Source: Mycolicibacterium holsaticum DSM 44478 = JCM 12374
GTDB lineage: Bacteria > Actinomycetota > Actinomycetes > Mycobacteriales > Mycobacteriaceae
Direction of reading: 5' to 3'
Length of the DNA: 64,000 nucleotides
Assembly (NCBI RefSeq): GCF_019645835.1
Contig: NZ_CP080998.1
Location: 248,001 to 312,000 of the forward strand
Shown piece by piece: positions 59,723-64,000 of this stretch. Within the stretch, counting starts at the first letter, position 1, and each line of letters starts with the position of its first letter. A program made the position numbers and the translations under genes. The notes beneath the pieces are model-generated. The model made no database searches. It was not told the DNA's origin and worked only from the letters and a program-made list of their open reading frames with translations.

Positions 59723-60073
59723 TCATCCCCAACCCAGTTCGTGCAGGCGTTCGTCGTCGATGCCGAAGTGGTGGGCGATCTCGTGGATCACGGTGATCGC
59801 CACCTCTTCGATCACCTGTTCCTCGGTCTCGCAGCTGTCCAGCAGCGCGCCGCGGTAGATGGTGATGGTGTCCGGCAGCGAACCGGCATACCAGGAGTCG
59901 CGTTCGGTCAGCGCGACGCCGTGATACAGGCCGAGCAGGTCGGGCTCCTCCTCGTTGCGGTCCCCGACCAGCACGACGACGTTGTCGAGCGCGTCCGCGA
60001 GCTTGGGAGGTATGAGATCGAGCGCCTCGGAGACCAACTCGTCGAAGCGTTGCGGGCTCATCCGCACGGCCAC
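59723..60073 (-). CDS. Zincin-like metallopeptidase family protein (Rv3836-like)
   Basis: A 116-residue minimal metalloprotease-like protein with VIHEIAHHFGIDDERLHELGW (HExxH plus a following Asp/Glu ligand). The N-terminal SPQRFDELVSEALDLIPPKL and YRGALLDSC segments are family features. The GTG at 60073 starts MAVRMSPQRF and lies four bases after the preceding gene's stop; ATG at 60061 is an alternative. The longer upstream frame is Arg-rich and overlaps the septum gene. No signal peptide. Confidence 0.85.
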   Translation of the reverse strand: MAVRMSPQRFDELVSEALDLIPPKLADALDNVVVLVGDRNEEEPDLLGLYHGVALTERDSWYAGSLPDTITIYRGALLDSCETEEQVIEEVAITVIHEIAHHFGIDDERLHELGWG

Positions 60074-60077
60074 GCCG

Positions 60078-61487
60078 CTACGGCACCGGTGGCGGCGGAG
60101 GCGGCAGCGGCGCGGGGGCAGGTGCGGGCGGTGGCGGTGGCGGTGGAAGCACCGGCGGAGGTGGCGGCGGTGGGAGACCCGGCGGCGGTGGCGGCGGCGG
60201 CACGCCCGGGGCAGGCGGTGGCGGCGGCGCACCCGGGGCCGGTGGCCCGTTGAGGAAGGTGTTGCCCGGCTGTTCGGGTTCCGTGGCCTCGGAGGTCTGC
60301 TCGGCGGGCTGTGACGGGCCGTGGTGGGTGGAGTCGGTGCTGCTGCTGTTACTCCCGCTGCTGCTGTTACTACTGCTACTGCTGCCGCTGTTGTTGTAGG
60401 ACTGGTCGCTGGTCACCGCCGACGAGCTGAGCTCGGGCATCGGGATCGGCGGGAAGTTCAGCCGCTCCTCGGGGATGTCGGGCGGGGGAATCGGCGGCTG
60501 ACCGTTGATCATCAGCGGGCCCTTGGCGCTGTTGAGCAGGGTCGACCAGCCTCCGTTGCCCAGCGTGGCTCCGATGCTGCAGGACACCTGCTTACTCCCG
60601 GCCGACCAGCTCGGTAGCGAGATCGTGCTGTAGATCAGGGTCAGCGTGGTGCTGCGCAGCTCGATGGGTGCCAGGTAGGCGTCGGTCATCTGCGTGCACG
60701 CGTCCTTGATGAAGGCGTCCTGCTCAGGTTCGGGCGGAAGTCCCTCGGGGAACTTCTCGGCCAGGTTGACCGATCCCGTCACCTCCATCGCGTGTGGCGC
60801 GGCGCAGTCGACGGGCACGTCGGTCGGTTGGTTGGTCGACGGGTCGATCCCCAGGCAGGTGCCGGCGGGCCAGACCTTGGACTGGTCGATGTCGGCGACC
60901 TTGCCCTTGAACGTCTGCTGCTGGTTGTTGGGCCCCGGCAGCTGCAGGCCACACAGCATGCGGCGCTCGCCCTGATTGCGCCACGCCTTGTCACCGGACC
61001 ACAGCATGCTCACGGTGAAGCGGCTGTTGGGGTCGTAGTTGGCGCCGAGGTAGCGCCGCACCGACGTCGCGCACTGCTCCTGGCTGATCTGCTGGATCCG
61101 GGTCGGCGACGGCGGCTCGGCGTCGGCCCCGTACTCGCTGCCCGGATAGGCGCGCATGTCCACCGACTGGGCGACCTCGAAGCGGTGGTCGTCTTTGCAG
61201 TCGACGATCTCGGCGGCGTCCGGCGTGCGATCCGGCCAGTTCAGGCAGTCACCGGCCGTCGCGTGCTCGAACGTCTCGTTGCCGCGCGGGCCCAGCGAGA
61301 TCGTGCTGGCGGTGAGGCCGCTGGCGCCGTCCCGCTGCGGCACCGCGGTGATCAGACCCGCGATGAGCAGGGCGCCAAGTGCGGTCAGCAGCAGCCCGCG
61401 GCGCGTCGGCGTGGCATGCAAACTCTTCCACCACGCCGCCCGCTGCGGCTGCTCGTCGCGCTCGGGTACCTCCGACATCTGCTCCAT
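60078..61487 (-). CDS. Septum-formation family membrane protein with Pro-rich tail (Rv3835-like)
   Basis: A 469-residue protein with a basic cytosolic start, one span ([19 protein letters not shown]) and two outer septum-formation domains. Each has Cys residues and a CxxxH-like [14 protein letters not shown] / [14 protein letters not shown] motif, with a disulfide pattern. A Ser/Asn linker ([14 protein letters not shown]) and an extreme C-terminal Pro-rich tail (runs of PPPPP with Gly/Leu/Val) follow. The tail may cross the cell wall or bind partner domains. ATG 61487 was chosen. Four bases separate it from the metallopeptidase gene, so they form an operon. Confidence 0.88.
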   Translation of the reverse strand: MEQMSEVPERDEQPQRAAWWKSLHATPTRRGLLLTALGALLIAGLITAVPQRDGASGLTASTISLGPRGNETFEHATAGDCLNWPDRTPDAAEIVDCKDDHRFEVAQSVDMRAYPGSEYGADAEPPSPTRIQQISQEQCATSVRRYLGANYDPNSRFTVSMLWSGDKAWRNQGERRMLCGLQLPGPNNQQQTFKGKVADIDQSKVWPAGTCLGIDPSTNQPTDVPVDCAAPHAMEVTGSVNLAEKFPEGLPPEPEQDAFIKDACTQMTDAYLAPIELRSTTLTLIYSTISLPSWSAGSKQVSCSIGATLGNGGWSTLLNSAKGPLMINGQPPIPPPDIPEERLNFPPIPMPELSSSAVTSDQSYNNSGSSSSSNSSSGSNSSSTDSTHHGPSQPAEQTSEATEPEQPGNTFLNGPPAPGAPPPPPAPGVPPPPPPPGLPPPPPPPVLPPPPPPPAPAPAPLPPPPPPVP

Positions 61488-61619
61488 TGTGACAGGCGTG
61501 TCGGGATGTGTGACAAGTGATGCGTTTGTAAAGTTACGTGGTTGTGCCTGGGCCAGGCCGCCCGCGACTTCTGCACCGCCGGCGTCGAGGTCGCCATGCC
61601 CGGTGCCGCGGGCCGAAAG

Positions 61620-61625
61620 TAGTGT
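61620..61625 (+). promoter_or_regulatory. -10 element of serS (leaderless)
   Basis: TAGTGT ends seven bases before the GTG start of serS. Confidence 0.5.
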
Positions 61626-61632
61626 TGCGCCC

Positions 61633-62892
61633 GTGATCGACCTCAAGCTGCTGCGCGAAAACCCGGATGCCGTCCGCGCGTCGCAACGTGCTCGGGGCGA
61701 GGATCCCGGCCTCGTCGATGCCCTGCTGGAGTGCGACGCCGCGCGGCGGGCCGCGGTGTCGGCCGCCGACAACCTGCGCGCCGCGCAGAAAGCCGCCAGC
61801 AAGAAGGTGGGCAAGGCATCGCCGGATGACCGCCCGGCGCTGCTCGAGCAGGCCAAGAGCCTGGCCGAGAAGGTCAAGGCCGCCGAAGTCGAGCAGGGCC
61901 AGGCCGAAAAGGCCGTCACCGCAGCGCATATGGCGATCGCCAACGTCATCCTCGACGGGGTGCCGGCCGGTGGCGAGGACGACTTCGTCGTGCTCGAAAC
62001 GGTCGGCGAACCGCGAGCCATCGACAACCCCAAGGACCACGTCGAGCTCGGCGAATCGCTGGGGTTGATCGATCTGGAGCGCGGCGCCAAGGTGTCCGGC
62101 GCGCGGTTCTACTTCCTCACCGGCGCGGGTGCGCTGCTGCAACTCGGCCTGCTGCAGCTTGCCGCGCGGCTGGCGACCGACAACGGGTTCACCCTGATGA
62201 TCCCGCCGGTGCTGGTGCGCCCCGAGGTGATGGCGGGCACCGGCTTCCTCGGCGCGCACAGCGACGAGATCTACCGGATCGAATCCGACGACCTGTATCT
62301 GGTCGGCACCTCCGAGGTGCCGCTGGCCGGGTACCACGCCGACGAGATCCTCGACCTGTCCGCCGGTCCGCTGCGCTACGCGGGCTGGTCGTCGTGTTTT
62401 CGCCGGGAGGCGGGCAGCCACGGCAAGGACACCCGCGGCATCATCCGCGTGCACCAGTTCGACAAGGTCGAGGGGTTCATCTACTGCACCCCGGACCAAG
62501 CCGTAGCCGAACATGACCGGCTGCTGGGCTGGCAGCGCGAGATGCTGGCCCTGATCGACGTGCCGTACCGCATAATCGACATCGCCGCCGGGGATCTGGG
62601 GATGTCAGCGGCGCGCAAGTTCGACTGCGAGGCATGGGTTCCCACCCAGCAGACGTATCGCGAACTGACCTCGACGTCGAACTGCACGACATTTCAGGCC
62701 CGTCGGCTGGCGGTGCGCTACCGCGACGACAACGGCAGGCCGCAGATTGCGGCGACGCTCAACGGCACGTTGGCCACCACCCGCTGGTTGGTGGCCATCC
62801 TGGAGAACCACCAGCTGCCCGACGGCAGCGTGCGGGTACCAGAAGCGTTGGTGCCGTTCGTCGGTGCCGAAGTGCTCGAACCGAAAAAGTAA
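61633..62892 (+). CDS. serS: Seryl-tRNA synthetase SerS
   Basis: A 419-residue class II aminoacyl-tRNA synthetase, the same length as M. tuberculosis SerS. The N-terminal long coiled-coil arm (about 30-100) contacts tRNA-Ser. Motif 2 ([22 protein letters not shown]) and motif 3 ([19 protein letters not shown] plus [19 protein letters not shown]) are intact, with TSEVPLAG binding serine. Start GTG at 61633 fits family length. It has its own leaderless promoter. Position matches Rv3834c. Confidence 0.97.
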   Translation: MIDLKLLRENPDAVRASQRARGEDPGLVDALLECDAARRAAVSAADNLRAAQKAASKKVGKASPDDRPALLEQAKSLAEKVKAAEVEQGQAEKAVTAAHMAIANVILDGVPAGGEDDFVVLETVGEPRAIDNPKDHVELGESLGLIDLERGAKVSGARFYFLTGAGALLQLGLLQLAARLATDNGFTLMIPPVLVRPEVMAGTGFLGAHSDEIYRIESDDLYLVGTSEVPLAGYHADEILDLSAGPLRYAGWSSCFRREAGSHGKDTRGIIRVHQFDKVEGFIYCTPDQAVAEHDRLLGWQREMLALIDVPYRIIDIAAGDLGMSAARKFDCEAWVPTQQTYRELTSTSNCTTFQARRLAVRYRDDNGRPQIAATLNGTLATTRWLVAILENHQLPDGSVRVPEALVPFVGAEVLEPKK

Positions 62893-62904
62893 CGCGACCG
62901 GTCG

Positions 62905-64000
62905 ATGTCCGCGCCAGCGTCCGTGCGCCTTGCCGTGCTGGGCCCGATGCGTGCGTTCATCGCGGACGAGATCGTCGACGTGGGTGGTCGACGCCAGCGC
63001 GCGCTGCTGGCCCGGTTGGTGCTGGCGAAGGGGCAGGTGGTGTCGGTCGATCGGCTGGCCGACGATCTGTGGCACGGCGAACCGCCACCGAAAGCCCTTG
63101 CCGCCCTGCAGGTCTACGTGTCGCACCTGCGACGGGCGCTGGAACCCGATCGGCCCAGGCGCGCGGCCGCGACGGTGGTCGTGAGCGCCGCGCCGGGTTA
63201 CTGCCTGACGCTGCCCGTCGAACACGTCGACGCCTGGCACTTCGAAGCCAAACTCGCACAGGCTCAACAGGAACCGCAACCACGCCAGCGTCTGGTTCTT
63301 CTCGAGCAGGCCGTCGCGTTGTGGGGCGGTGATCCGTTCCTCGAGGTGCGCGACGCGCTGTGGGCGGCCCCGGAAGTCGCTCGTCTCGACGAACTGCACC
63401 TCGTCGCCGTGGAAGCGATCGCGCAAACCCGGCTCGCGCTCGGACACGACAGCCAGGTGATCGCGGCGATGCAGAGCCACGTGACCCGGCATCCCAGCCG
63501 GGAGGGCGCCGCGTGTCTGCTCGCCACCGCGCTGTACCGGACGGGAAACCAGGCGGCGGCGTTGGACGTGCTACGCGGCGTCAAGCAGTACCTCGTCGAC
63601 GAACTCGGCCTGCAAGCCGGACGTGCGGTGCGAGACCTGGAATCCGACATCCTGCGCCACGCCGACCGGTTGGCCGTTCCCGCTCCACCGCCCACGCCCA
63701 CGGCCGAGGCGCCGGTGCATCCGCAGCCGCCACTGCCGCCGCTGCGTGGACGCGACGACGAGTTGGCGGTGATCGAGCAGGCGGCCCGAGAGGTGTTGAC
63801 GGGACGCAGCCGACTGGTCTGGATCGGCGGCGAAGCGGGTGCGGGCAAGTCGGCGCTGGCGCGGGCGGCCGCGCAGCGGTTGCGGAGAGCCGGCTTCGAC
63901 GTCAGTGTCGGCAGCTGTCCGGAAACCGATGGTGCGCCACCTGGTTGGGCGTGGACCGAGGTTCTGCGCGATCTCGCGCGCGACGGCGGGTCGGCACTGC
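62905..64000 (+). CDS. SARP/AfsR-type transcriptional regulator (C-terminus cut by window edge)
   Basis: A frame opening with ATG at 62905, 12 bases after the serS stop, stays open to the window end (365 codons seen). The N-terminal SARP winged-helix (RLAVLGPMRAF, RRQRALLARLVLAKGQVVSVD, LQVYVSHLRRAL) is followed by a BTAD domain (about 100-245, helical TPR-like). An AAA/NTPase part has Walker A GGEAGAGKSAL (about 311-321). A SARP-BTAD-NTPase order marks AfsR-like activators of pathway genes. The target is outside the window. A regulator this close to serS may be co-transcribed. Confidence 0.88.
   Translation, partial: MSAPASVRLAVLGPMRAFIADEIVDVGGRRQRALLARLVLAKGQVVSVDRLADDLWHGEPPPKALAALQVYVSHLRRALEPDRPRRAAATVVVSAAPGYCLTLPVEHVDAWHFEAKLAQAQQEPQPRQRLVLLEQAVALWGGDPFLEVRDALWAAPEVARLDELHLVAVEAIAQTRLALGHDSQVIAAMQSHVTRHPSREGAACLLATALYRTGNQAAALDVLRGVKQYLVDELGLQAGRAVRDLESDILRHADRLAVPAPPPTPTAEAPVHPQPPLPPLRGRDDELAVIEQAAREVLTGRSRLVWIGGEAGAGKSALARAAAQRLRRAGFDVSVGSCPETDGAPPGWAWTEVLRDLARDGGSAL

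Overview
The window reads as chromosome of a rapidly growing mycobacterium (Mycolicibacterium/Mycobacterium type). It is GC-rich, has many GTG starts and 4-base stop/start overlaps, and carries mycobacterial families: EthA/EthR, EspR, the Rv3852-type H-NS-like protein, EspJ/EspK-like proteins, an Rv0081-Rv0087-type hyc operon and 13E12/DUF222 HNH proteins. From about 32.6 kb to the end, gene order follows M. tuberculosis Rv3856c down to Rv3834c (recalled order, not searched), with insertions and losses. No tRNA, rRNA, insertion sequence, integrase or CRISPR array was seen. Species cannot be fixed from the sequence alone.

Layout. 0-2.8 kb: amine oxidase, TetR regulator and an acidic DUF5709-like protein. 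2.8-8.2 kb: glgX, a cobalamin riboswitch with metE, and pncA. 8.2-11.9 kb: an uncharacterised four-gene membrane/lipoprotein operon. 12-16.5 kb: PLP decarboxylase, zinc alcohol dehydrogenase and a DUF222-HNH protein. 16.5-20.6 kb: a three-gene type VII secretion operon (EspJ-like, a duplicated-domain membrane protein, EspK-like). 21.1-24.6 kb: a 46-residue small protein, an F420-type LLM oxidoreductase, and a CPA1 antiporter facing a TrkA protein. 24.6-32 kb: an ArsR-controlled hydrogenase/complex I-like operon of seven tightly overlapping genes whose large subunit lacks the nickel ligands. 32-39.6 kb: maleylpyruvate isomerase-fold and PHP proteins, a 1741-residue secreted VCBS-repeat/beta-propeller protein and a small membrane protein.

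39.6-49.8 kb: dinB with a LexA-type box on its start codon; divergent ethR/ethA; a minus-strand run of seven genes (DUF6474, membrane protein, ycnI, copC, copD, hns-like, rraA); an ImmA/IrrE protease with a MAB_1171c-type membrane partner; and espR. 50-53 kb: a Mn2+ riboswitch controlling a GDT1-family exporter, an Rv3847-like protein, the nickel superoxide dismutase pair sodX/sodN, a 52-residue membrane protein, and a cluster of DnaA-box-like sequences. 53-64 kb: DUF4328 membrane protein, glpQ1, LCP ligase, CPBP protease, an IdeR-boxed DUF2470 gene, pheA, histidine phosphatase, Cys-rich protein, metallopeptidase, septum-formation protein, serS and a truncated SARP/AfsR regulator.

Recurring themes are metal homeostasis (Mn riboswitch/exporter, Ni-SOD, Cop/YcnI, IdeR box, cobalamin riboswitch) and stress or redox regulation. 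Promoters are often leaderless, with a TANNNT -10 six or seven bases before the start codon in at least eleven genes. The best candidates for undescribed biology are the 8.2-11.9 kb operon, the orphan EspJ/EspK-type operon, the nickel-less hyc complex and the overlapping sodX/sodN promoters.
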